A stretch of 30,761 nucleotides of DNA from JBDRGD01 sp043818095 (GTDB lineage: Bacteria > Chloroflexota > Dehalococcoidia > Dehalococcoidales > RBG-16-60-22): positions 1 to 30,761 of the forward strand of contig JBDRGD010000009.1 in the NCBI GenBank assembly GCA_043818095.1. The letters are read 5' to 3'. The notes beneath the pieces are model-generated. The model ran no database searches, was not told the origin of the DNA, and worked only from the letters and a program-made list of their open reading frames with translations. Both the position numbers and the translations under genes were made by a program. Below are positions 24,598 through 30,761 of this stretch, piece after piece. Within the stretch, counting starts at the first letter, position 1. Each line of letters begins with the position of its first letter.

Positions 24598-25058
24598 CGA
24601 TAGTCTCCTTGCAATCCCTGGCGATACTGCTCATAAGCCCGGCGGACTTCCGGGTATTTCAGCGCCAGAATCTCCGCCGCGAGGTAAGCGGCATTTTTCA
24701 CGCCGGCGCTACCCACGGCGACGCAGGCGACGGGGATGCCCGCCGGCATCTGGACGATGGAGTAAAGGGCGTCCACGCCTTTCAGCCCCCCGCTTTCCAT
24801 GGGGACGCCGATGACAGGCAGGGTGGTCCAGCTCGCCATCACGCCGGGGAGATGGGCGGCGCCGCCCGCCGCGGCGATAATCACCTCCACGCCGGTTTCA
24901 CGCGCGGACAGCCCGAACTGGCGTGCCTGCTCCGGGGTGCGGTGCGCCGAGATAATCTTGACGTCGTGGTCGATGCCCATCTGTGCCAGTATCTCCAGCA
25001 TCGGCTTCAACGCTTCCGCGTCCGACTTCGAACCCATGACAACTGCTACTTTCGGCAT
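24594..25058 (-). CDS. purE: 5-(carboxyamino)imidazole ribonucleotide mutase
   Basis: 154-residue PurE with VAVVMGSKSDAE (phosphate loop), IISAHRTPE (catalytic His) and AAAGGAAHLPG. The sequence looks like class I, which uses N5-CAIR made by PurK, but no purK is present in the window. It starts seven bases after purD. Confidence 0.96.
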   Translation of the reverse strand: MPKVAVVMGSKSDAEALKPMLEILAQMGIDHDVKIISAHRTPEQARQFGLSARETGVEVIIAAAGGAAHLPGVMASWTTLPVIGVPMESGGLKGVDALYSIVQMPAGIPVACVAVGSAGVKNAAYLAAEILALKYPEVRRAYEQYRQGLQGDYR

Positions 25059-25065
25059 GATAACC

Positions 25066-26325
25066 TCATCCTTTTATCTCAGCAATATCCCTGCGGTAGT
25101 GAGCGCCCTGGAAATGGATGCGGGGGACGTTGGCGTAGACCTTTTTCCGGGCTTCGTCCCGGTCTTTGCCGGTAGCGACCACGGTCAGCACCCTGCCCCC
25201 GGCGGTGAGCACCTGACCGGAGGCGGCTTTTGTGCCCGCGTGGAAGACCAGGACGTTCTGGTCCACATCCTCCAACCCGGTGATGGGCAAGCCGGTCTGG
25301 TAGCTGCCGGGGTAGCCCCCGGACGCCAGCACCACACCGACGCAGGCCTCATCGCTCCAGGTAATCTTCATGTGGTCGAGTCGATTATTAATGACCGCTT
25401 CCATGATGTCCACCAGGTCGGTCTGCAAACGGGGCAGCACCACCTGAGTTTCCGGGTCGCCGAAACGGGCATTGAATTCCAGTACTTTTAAGCCGTCGGG
25501 GGTAATCATCAAGCCCCCGTAGAGAACGCCCTGGTAGCGCCTGCCTTCCCGGAGCAGAGCGCGGACGGCGGGCGCCATGACGGTCTCCCGGACCGTTTTC
25601 GCCAGTTTATCATTGTAGAAGGGCGGCGGACTGTAGCTGCCCATGCCGCCGGTGTTCGGCCCGCGGTCGCCGTCGTCCACCCGCTTGTAATCGCAGGCGG
25701 GGACCATGGGGACGACGGTCTCACCGTCGGTAAAGACAAAGGTGCTCATCTCCCGTCCCGCGAGGCATTCCTCGATGAGTATCCGGTCGCCCGCGGCTCC
25801 CAGTGTCTTCTTTTTCATGAAATCGTCGAGGGCTTTCACGGCTTCCTGCGTGGAGGCGGCGACGACCACCCCTTTTCCCGCGGCCAGCCCGTCCGCCTTG
25901 ACGACCACCGGGGGCTGCTGCTGTTCAACGTAAGCGCGCGCGGCGGCGTAGTCCGTGAAGGTAACGCTTTTCGCCGCCGGGATGCCGTATTTCTCCAGGA
26001 TCTCCTTGGCGAAGACCTTGCTCGACTCTATCTCCGCGGCGTTGCGGCGGGCGCCGAAGACGGGAAGTCCGCTTTCCGCGAAGCGGTCGGCGATGCCCGC
26101 AGCCAGGGGCGCTTCCGGACCGACCACGGTGAGGTCGATTTTTTCCGACCGGGCGAATTTAAGGAGGGCATCGATGTCCGTGGCGGCGATATCCAGGTTA
26201 CGGGCGAGCGCCGCCGTACCGGCGTTCCCCGGCGCGGCGAAGACCTCGTTTACCCGGGGGCTCTGCCGGATTTTCCAGACGAGGGTGTGCTCCCGGGCAC
26301 CGCTGCCGACGACGAGGATTTTAAT
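25066..26325 (-). CDS. purD: Phosphoribosylamine--glycine ligase, apparently initiated at ATT
   Basis: ATP-grasp enzyme forming GAR from phosphoribosylamine and glycine. The canonical N-terminus is fully present upstream of the first ordinary start codon: reading from 26325 the frame gives (I/M)KILVVGSGAREHTLVWK, the standard PurD opening, then AAPGNAG. The codon in the initiator position is ATT, and a TAG stop directly precedes it, so nothing further upstream can be used. GGGGGTAAGG lies at ribosome-site distance. The next possible start, GTG 26127, would delete 66 conserved residues. The rest is normal (VVKADGLAAGKGV, DDGDRGPNTGGMGSYSP, NARFGDPETQ). Total length is 419 aa, as expected. Confidence 0.9.
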   Translation of the reverse strand: MKILVVGSGAREHTLVWKIRQSPRVNEVFAAPGNAGTAALARNLDIAATDIDALLKFARSEKIDLTVVGPEAPLAAGIADRFAESGLPVFGARRNAAEIESSKVFAKEILEKYGIPAAKSVTFTDYAAARAYVEQQQPPVVVKADGLAAGKGVVVAASTQEAVKALDDFMKKKTLGAAGDRILIEECLAGREMSTFVFTDGETVVPMVPACDYKRVDDGDRGPNTGGMGSYSPPPFYNDKLAKTVRETVMAPAVRALLREGRRYQGVLYGGLMITPDGLKVLEFNARFGDPETQVVLPRLQTDLVDIMEAVINNRLDHMKITWSDEACVGVVLASGGYPGSYQTGLPITGLEDVDQNVLVFHAGTKAASGQVLTAGGRVLTVVATGKDRDEARKKVYANVPRIHFQGAHYRRDIAEIKG

Positions 26326-26343
26326 CTACCTTACCCCCTGTAT

Positions 26344-26399
26344 CCCCCTCTCCCACAGGGGAGGGGGGAGAATCCGGAAGAGGGGTCTCAATCCCTCTT
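26344..26399. repeat. Two adjacent GC-rich inverted repeats in the guaA-purD gap
   Basis: First hairpin: CCCCCTC (26344-26350) pairs with GAGGGGG (26361-26367), with an inner CCC/GGG pair and a three-base loop, giving ten pairs with one bulge. Second: AAGAGGG (26378-26384) pairs with CCCTCTT (26393-26399) across an eight-base loop. Neither is followed by a T-run on the coding (minus) strand, so they are not standard terminators for guaA. They lie in the presumed purD leader and could be an attenuator or a dispersed palindromic repeat. Confidence 0.6.
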
Positions 26400-26438
26400 T
26401 AACGTCGCATGTTCTCCGGAAAACAATATCCCTCAAAT

Positions 26439-26444
26439 ATTATA
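26439..26444 (-). promoter_or_regulatory. Candidate -10 element for purD-purE-purB-purC
   Basis: A perfect TATAAT on the minus strand lies 11 bases past the guaA stop in an AT-rich patch. The matching -35 is poor (TCGAAT at 19 bases, inside guaA). If used, purD would have a leader of about 105 bases containing both hairpins. Confidence is low because of the -35. Confidence 0.35.
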
Positions 26445-26455
26445 CGAAAACCCGG

Positions 26456-28141
26456 CTACTCCCATTCGATGGTAGAGGGGGGTTTGGAGGTGATGTCATA
26501 GACCACGCGGTTGACGCCGTCCACCTCGTTGACGACGCGACTGGACATCCGCGCCAGCACCTCGTAGGGCAGGCGCGCCCAGTCCGCGGTCATGGCGTCG
26601 TCGCTGGTGACCGCCCGGATGGCGAGAAGGTAGCTGTAAGTCCGGAAGTCCCCCATGACGCCCACGGACCTGACGTCCGTGAGCACGGTGAAAATCTGCC
26701 AGAGCTGGTGATACAGCTTGGCTTTCTTGATTTCGTTCATGACGACGTAGTCCGCCTCGCGCAGGATGGCCAGTCTTTCCCGGGTAACCTCGCCGATAAT
26801 CCTGATGGCGAGGCCGGGACCGGGGAAGGGCTGCCGCCAGACCATCTCCTCGGGCAGGCCCAGCTTCAGACCCACCTGGCGCACCTCGTCCTTGAAGAGA
26901 TAGCGCAGCGGTTCCAGTAATTTCAGGGTCATCTTCGCCGGCAGGCCGCCGACGTTATGGTGCGTCTTGATTTTGGCGGAAGCGGTGCTGACGGAGTGCA
27001 CGCTTTCAATCACGTCGGGATACAGGGTGCCCTGCGCCAGGAAATCGACCTTGCCGATTTTCAGCGCTTCTTCCTCAAAGACGTGGATGAACTCCTCGCC
27101 GATAATTTTCCGCTTCTGCTCGGGGTCGATAATGCCCTTCAGCCGGTCCAGGAACCGGTCCGTGGCGTCGACGTAGATGATGTTCATGCCCATGTTGAGC
27201 CGGAAGATGTTGAAGGTCCGCTCCACCTCTTCCTTGCGTAGCAGGCCGTTGTTCACGAAGATACAGGTCAACTGGTCTCCGATAGCGCGGTGGATGAGGG
27301 TCGCCGCGACGGCCGAGTCCACGCCGCCGGAAAGCGCGGTAATCACCTTGCCGCCTTCGACCTGCTCCTTGATGCGGGCGATGCTCTCATTGACGAAGTT
27401 GCCGATGGTCCAGTTGCCGCGGCAGCCGCAGACGCGATAAACGAAGTTCTGCAGCAGCTTCATGCCTTCCGGGGTGTGCGCCACCTCCGGGTGGAACTGC
27501 AGTCCGTAAATGCCCTTGCCGTTGCTCATCACGGCGTTGGGGGAGTTCTCCGTATAGGCCAGGGCGCGGAAGCCGGACGGCATTTCCTCTATCTTGTCGC
27601 CGTGGCTCATCCACACCGGCGTCGCGTCCGGGACGCCCGCGAAAAGGGGGTCGTCGCGGTCGCTGAGGTGCAGGACGGCGTGACCGTATTCGCGTTTTTT
27701 CCCCCTGCCGACCTTCCCGCCCAGTTGCTTGGCGACCAGTTGCATACCGTAGCAGATGCCCATGACGGGCAGGTGTTTCTCGTAGATGTAGGTGGGGGCG
27801 ATAGGGGCATCGGCGTCATAAACGCTGGCGGGCCCCCCGGAGAGGATGAACCCCCTGGGTTTGAGGGAGGCAATCTTCTCCCACGGGGTATCGTGAGGCA
27901 TCAACTCGCAGTAAACGTGGCATTCCCGCACCCGGCGGGCGATGAGCAGGCTGTACTGGGAGCCGAAATCGAGGACGATAATCACTTCCCGCTCCGCGCC
28001 GGAGACGGCCTCCTCGAGCTCAGCAGACTGCTGACCGCCGATTTCCTTGGCGATTTCCAGATAGGTGGAAACCTCGATATCGTCGGTGGTGGCCACGCGG
28101 TGTGTTTCTTCAGGGGTCTGATTGGAAATATCAGCAGCCAT
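26456..28141 (-). CDS. guaA: GMP synthase (glutamine-hydrolysing), with N-terminal extension
   Basis: Converts XMP to GMP using glutamine and ATP. Class I amidotransferase domain: LDFGSQYSLLIARRVRE, nucleophile Cys130 in MGICYGMQL, QFHPEVAHT. ATP-pyrophosphatase domain: PP-loop ALSGGVDSAVAA, QGTLYPDVIES. C-terminal dimerisation domain ends in PPSTIEWE, the family terminus. From ATG 28141 the protein is 561 aa, about 45 more than usual; the extra acidic segment (EVSTYLEIAKEIGG and neighbours) is unlike anything I know. A GTG at 27985 with GGAGCGG before it would start at IIVLDFGSQY and give the standard 509 aa. The ATG lies just after a promoter but has no ribosome site, so both starts remain possible. 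Confidence 0.95.
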   Translation of the reverse strand: MAADISNQTPEETHRVATTDDIEVSTYLEIAKEIGGQQSAELEEAVSGAEREVIIVLDFGSQYSLLIARRVRECHVYCELMPHDTPWEKIASLKPRGFILSGGPASVYDADAPIAPTYIYEKHLPVMGICYGMQLVAKQLGGKVGRGKKREYGHAVLHLSDRDDPLFAGVPDATPVWMSHGDKIEEMPSGFRALAYTENSPNAVMSNGKGIYGLQFHPEVAHTPEGMKLLQNFVYRVCGCRGNWTIGNFVNESIARIKEQVEGGKVITALSGGVDSAVAATLIHRAIGDQLTCIFVNNGLLRKEEVERTFNIFRLNMGMNIIYVDATDRFLDRLKGIIDPEQKRKIIGEEFIHVFEEEALKIGKVDFLAQGTLYPDVIESVHSVSTASAKIKTHHNVGGLPAKMTLKLLEPLRYLFKDEVRQVGLKLGLPEEMVWRQPFPGPGLAIRIIGEVTRERLAILREADYVVMNEIKKAKLYHQLWQIFTVLTDVRSVGVMGDFRTYSYLLAIRAVTSDDAMTADWARLPYEVLARMSSRVVNEVDGVNRVVYDITSKPPSTIEWE

Positions 28142-28154
28142 TATTTTATGAATA

Positions 28155-28183
28155 AGATTACCATTATGCTATACTACCGTCAA
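28155..28183 (-). promoter_or_regulatory. Candidate guaA promoter
   Basis: On the minus strand, TTGACG (28183-28178), 17 bases, TAATCT (28160-28155). The -35 is strong and the -10 weak. It would give a leader of only about 7 bases before ATG 28141, which lacks a ribosome site, suggesting near-leaderless translation. Confidence 0.4.
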
Positions 28184-28197
28184 GGGGAGCGCAGCCT

Positions 28198-28713
28198 GTG
28201 GCCGTAATGTCCCGAGTTGGTTTATTTATAAAATATTTGCCCGTGAAAAAATTCTTATTCCTCAGTAAAAGTCCCGCCGGCACGCTGGCATTCGGAAAAA
28301 AGATGGGCACGCGCCTGCCCGCCGGCAGCATCATCACCCTGATTGGCGAGCTGGGCTGTGGGAAGACAACGCTCACCCGCGGCATCTGCCTGGGGCTGGG
28401 GGTGCCGGAAAGGCAGGTAAACAGCCCCACCTTCGTCCTCGTGAACGAGTACCGGGGGAGAATGCCGGTGTACCATCTGGACCTTTACCGCATCGAAACG
28501 CCGGATGTCCTGGACATCGGCCTTTACGATTATTTGAGAAGGGCGGAAAGCGGCGTGATGCTCATCGAGTGGGCGGAGAAAATATCAGGGCTGTTGCCCG
28601 AAGACAGCCTGCGCATCGATTTCAGCGTTACCGGTAAAAACCAGCGGCAGCTTTTATTGCAAGGCTCACCGGGGAAATACGACCGCCTGTTCCGGGAGGT
28701 AGGCGGGGTATGA
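28198..28713 (+). CDS. tsaE: tRNA t6A37 synthesis ATPase TsaE
   Basis: 171-residue P-loop ATPase that drives the TsaB-TsaD complex making N6-threonylcarbamoyladenosine. Walker A is GELGCGKTT, followed by SPTFVLVNEYRG, YHLDLYRIE and LIEWAEKI, all standard for TsaE. The frame opens at GTG 28198 with AGGGGAG eight bases before it. An ATG at 28207 and a GTG at 28243 (giving the KKFLFLSKSPAGTLAFG N-terminus closest to other family members) are alternatives. The four-base overlap (ATGA) with tsaB shows coupling. It diverges from guaA. Confidence 0.93.
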   Translation: MAVMSRVGLFIKYLPVKKFLFLSKSPAGTLAFGKKMGTRLPAGSIITLIGELGCGKTTLTRGICLGLGVPERQVNSPTFVLVNEYRGRMPVYHLDLYRIETPDVLDIGLYDYLRRAESGVMLIEWAEKISGLLPEDSLRIDFSVTGKNQRQLLLQGSPGKYDRLFREVGGV

Positions 28714-29417
28714 GGGTGCTCGGCATCGATACCTCCGCTTACGTCAACGCCGTGGGCATCACGGACGGCGCGAAGGTGCGGGCGGATAACATCTTCGAAG
28801 CTCGGAATGATTCCCTGGAGAGAATCGTCGCGGATATCGACGCCACACTGAAAAGCGCGGGCCTCCGGCTGGAGGACATCGATGGTTTCGGCATCGGTCT
28901 GGGTCCGGGCTCCTGGACGGGCATACGGGTGGGCGTGACCGTGGGAAAAATCCTGGCATTCAGCACGGGCAAGCCGGTGGCGGGCGTCGGTACCCTGGAA
29001 GCACTCGCTTACCAGACCCGGGAGGCCGGACGCGAAATCTGCGCGGTCATGGGCGCGGGGACCCGGGACGCGGTGTACGCCGCCCGCTATCTCAGCGAGG
29101 CGGGCAGGGTAAAACAACAGGGCGATTACTATGTAGGGAGCATTTCCGGGCTGGCGGCGGGGCTGGACAAAGGGGCTATCATTGTCAGCAGCGCGGAAGG
29201 GAAAGCCGGGGAGGAAATCGAGCGTGTTCTCCGTAGTAGCGTAGCTGATTTTCGGAATGATGTCCCCCGCGGGGCGGCGATGGCGGCACTGGCCGCCGCC
29301 CGCCTGGGACGCGGCGAGTCTGATGACGCCCTGGCGCTGGCGCCCCTATATTTGAAGGAATCGTCCGCACGCGCACAGTCGCAGCGGACCGTACGGGGGA
29401 CTGGGGCGGGAGGCTAA
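28710..29417 (+). CDS. tsaB: t6A37 synthesis scaffold protein TsaB
   Basis: 235-residue inactive TsaD paralogue of the ASKHA fold. It has the typical opening VLGIDTSAYVNAVGI, GFGIGLGPGSWTGIRVGVTVGKILAF and GVGTLEALAYQ. TsaB holds TsaD and TsaE together and is often a protease-sensitive dimer. The C-terminus (PLYLKESSARAQSQRT) matches the usual YLR-type ending. No RimI acetyltransferase follows, although rimI often lies between tsaB and tsaD in other bacteria. Confidence 0.94.
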   Translation: MRVLGIDTSAYVNAVGITDGAKVRADNIFEARNDSLERIVADIDATLKSAGLRLEDIDGFGIGLGPGSWTGIRVGVTVGKILAFSTGKPVAGVGTLEALAYQTREAGREICAVMGAGTRDAVYAARYLSEAGRVKQQGDYYVGSISGLAAGLDKGAIIVSSAEGKAGEEIERVLRSSVADFRNDVPRGAAMAALAAARLGRGESDDALALAPLYLKESSARAQSQRTVRGTGAGG

Positions 29418-29418
29418 A

Positions 29419-30438
29419 ATGCTGGTAATGGGTATCGAGACCTCCTGCGACGAGACCGCGGCGGCACTGGTGCAAGACGGGCGGGAAGTGCTTTCCAGCG
29501 TGATTGCCACCCAGCTCGACCTGCTGCAAAAGTACGGCGGCGTCGTCCCGGAGATTGCCGCGCGGCGTCATGCGGAGCTTATCGGCTACGTTATCGCGGA
29601 GGCGCTGGAAAAGGCGGGAAAGACGCTGGGGGATGTGGAGGCGGTGGCGGTGACGGCGCGGCAGGGGCTTATCGGCTGCCTGCTGGTGGGGGTGGCCGCC
29701 GCCAAGACCATCAGCTATGTGCGCCGGATACCGCTCATCGGGCTGCACCACATCGAGGGCCATATCGTGGCTAATATGCTCAGTAATCCCGGTCTTACCT
29801 TCCCCCATATCTGCCTGACGGTCTCCGGGGGGCATACCATGCTGCTGCACGTCCGCGACTACTGCGAGTATGAACTGCTGGGCACGACTCTGGACGATGC
29901 CGCCGGGGAAGCTTTCGATAAAGTGGCCAAGTTCATCGGTCTCGGTTTTCCGGGGGGACCGGCTATCGACCGGCTTGCCCGGCAGGGCGACCGGCAGGCT
30001 TTCCGCTTCCCCAGGCCGCTGCTGCGGGGTAACAACCTCGATTTCAGCTTCAGCGGGCTGAAGACCGCCATCATCAATGCCTTCAAGGAACCAATTGCAC
30101 GGGGAGAAGCGCTGCCCCTGGAGGACATCGCGGCCAGTTTTCAGGAAGCGGTGGTGGATGTCCTCGTCGGCAAGACCATCCGGGCGGCGGAGGAGCGGGG
30201 TATCGATAACGTCGGCGTGACCGGCGGCGTTTCCGCGAACAGCCGCTTGCGGGAAGCCTTCACGGCGGCCTGCGCCCGGAAAGGTCTGCATGTCTATTTC
30301 CCGGCGCTTTCCCTTTGCACGGACAACGCGGCGATGATTGCCGCCGCCGGTGCCGCCCATCTCCGGCGCGGGGAACGGGACGACCTGACTCTTGACGTGC
30401 TCCCGAACGCTCCTATCGAGGCGGCCTGCCGTGGCTGA
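29419..30438 (+). CDS. tsaD: tRNA threonylcarbamoyladenosine transferase TsaD
   Basis: 339-residue catalytic subunit that transfers the threonylcarbamoyl group to A37 of ANN-decoding tRNAs. Landmarks are GIETSCDETAAALV, the metal ligands His111 and His115 (HIEGH), LTVSGGHTMLL, LGTTLDDAAGEAFDKVAKFIGL, DFSFSGLKTA, VTGGVSANSRLRE and the LCTDNAAMIA motif. One oddity: the usual GPGL in the AVTxGPGLxGxLLVG stretch reads ARQGLIGCLLVG (about 80-91). GGAGG within the end of tsaB provides the ribosome site, one base separating the two genes. Confidence 0.95.
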   Translation: MLVMGIETSCDETAAALVQDGREVLSSVIATQLDLLQKYGGVVPEIAARRHAELIGYVIAEALEKAGKTLGDVEAVAVTARQGLIGCLLVGVAAAKTISYVRRIPLIGLHHIEGHIVANMLSNPGLTFPHICLTVSGGHTMLLHVRDYCEYELLGTTLDDAAGEAFDKVAKFIGLGFPGGPAIDRLARQGDRQAFRFPRPLLRGNNLDFSFSGLKTAIINAFKEPIARGEALPLEDIAASFQEAVVDVLVGKTIRAAEERGIDNVGVTGGVSANSRLREAFTAACARKGLHVYFPALSLCTDNAAMIAAAGAAHLRRGERDDLTLDVLPNAPIEAACRG

Positions 30439-30761
30439 GATTGTCCGGGTGGACGCCCGCCGGCCCGACCCCGCGCTGCTTAAGCGGGCGGCGGCACTGC
30501 TGGCTGCGGGAGAAGTGCTCGTTTGCCCCACGGATACCGGCTACGCCCTCGCGGCGGACGCCCGCAACGAGGGGGCCATCGACCGCGTTTTCCGCCTGAA
30601 AGGGCGCTCCTTCGACAATCCGATACACGTGGCGGTGGGCTCGATTGCCGCCGCCGGGAAGTATGCCCGCGTCGGGACGACGGCGCGACGCCTGGCGAAA
30701 GCCTTTCTCCCGGGAGCCCTGACCGTGGTATTACCCCGCAAGGATACCATCCCGCCGCGGG
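30431..30761 (+). CDS. tsaC: Threonylcarbamoyl-AMP synthase TsaC/Sua5 (YrdC domain), cut by window end
   Basis: The frame opens at GTG 30431, overlapping the tsaD stop by eight bases, and is still open after 110 codons at the window edge. VCPTDTGYALAADA, VFRLKGRSFDNPIHV (the KxR...N signature) and AFLPGALTVVLPRK identify the YrdC domain, which makes threonylcarbamoyl-AMP from threonine, bicarbonate and ATP. With tsaE, tsaB and tsaD it completes the bacterial t6A pathway in one operon. Whether a C-terminal Sua5 domain follows cannot be seen. Confidence 0.92.
   Translation, partial: MAEIVRVDARRPDPALLKRAAALLAAGEVLVCPTDTGYALAADARNEGAIDRVFRLKGRSFDNPIHVAVGSIAAAGKYARVGTTARRLAKAFLPGALTVVLPRKDTIPPR

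Noticed and set aside
25066..26127. Truncated purD lacking its N-terminal domain
   Set aside because: The missing 66 residues are intact in the same frame upstream, so the gene is complete with an unusual start codon, not a pseudogene.
26378..26400. Rho-independent terminator (stem AAGAGGG/CCCTCTT then TTT)
   Set aside because: The T-run follows on the plus strand, where no gene ends; on the minus strand, downstream of guaA, there is no T-tract.

Overview
The window is GC-rich (roughly 60%), densely packed bacterial chromosome with no RNA genes, CRISPR arrays, transposases or phage genes, and no gene-free stretch longer than about 170 bases. Gene content suggests an anaerobic or facultative, probably monoderm bacterium: an AdoCbl-dependent acyl-CoA mutase, a membrane ferredoxin, a lipoprotein-anchored ABC adaptor, HisZ with a short-form HisG, and a PurDEBC block. 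My best guess is Chloroflexota (Dehalococcoidia-like). That is inference from gene content only; there is no rRNA to confirm it.

Layout. (1) 1-6497, plus strand: the tail of an unidentified gene, a D-2-hydroxyacid dehydrogenase, an AMP-forming acyl-CoA ligase, the large and small (B12) subunits of a methylmalonyl-CoA-mutase-like enzyme, a DUF35 zinc-ribbon/OB protein and an SCP-x-type thiolase. They are tightly spaced and look like one pathway: activate an acid to its CoA ester, rearrange its carbon skeleton, then cleave or condense it. (2) 6515-12270, minus strand: an OmpR-type two-component system followed by a three-gene MacAB-like ABC exporter, read from one promoter near 12320. (3) 12440-13228: biotin-protein ligase without a DNA-binding domain. 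(4) 13253-15694, minus strand: full-length NfeD membrane protease, a short NfeD OB-fold protein and a band-7/SPFH protein. (5) 15816-22286, plus strand: hisZ-hisG-hisD, then hisC-hisB with its own promoter and a NapH-like 4Fe-4S membrane protein. (6) 22273-28141, minus strand: guaA, purD, purE, purB, purC (in order of transcription). (7) 28198-30761, plus strand: tsaE-tsaB-tsaD-tsaC, the four proteins that make t6A37 on tRNA; tsaC is cut by the window end.

The most unusual item is hisG (17047-18444): a single ORF carrying two complete HisG-like lobes in tandem. The first keeps the N-terminal KGR motif and a second arginine but has lost the PRPP-loop signature. The second keeps the PRPP loop but has lost those basic residues. 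This looks like a covalent pseudo-dimer with a composite active site. Also notable are the acyl-CoA mutase, in which the otherwise conserved active-site histidine (His244 of the Propionibacterium enzyme) is glutamine while the methylmalonyl-type Tyr and Arg are kept; purD, whose homology runs back to an ATT start codon; and nfeD, whose promoter is placed so that the mRNA would begin at or next to the ATG.

Start sites were chosen from Shine-Dalgarno spacing, family N-termini and promoter position, and several differ from the longest open frame.
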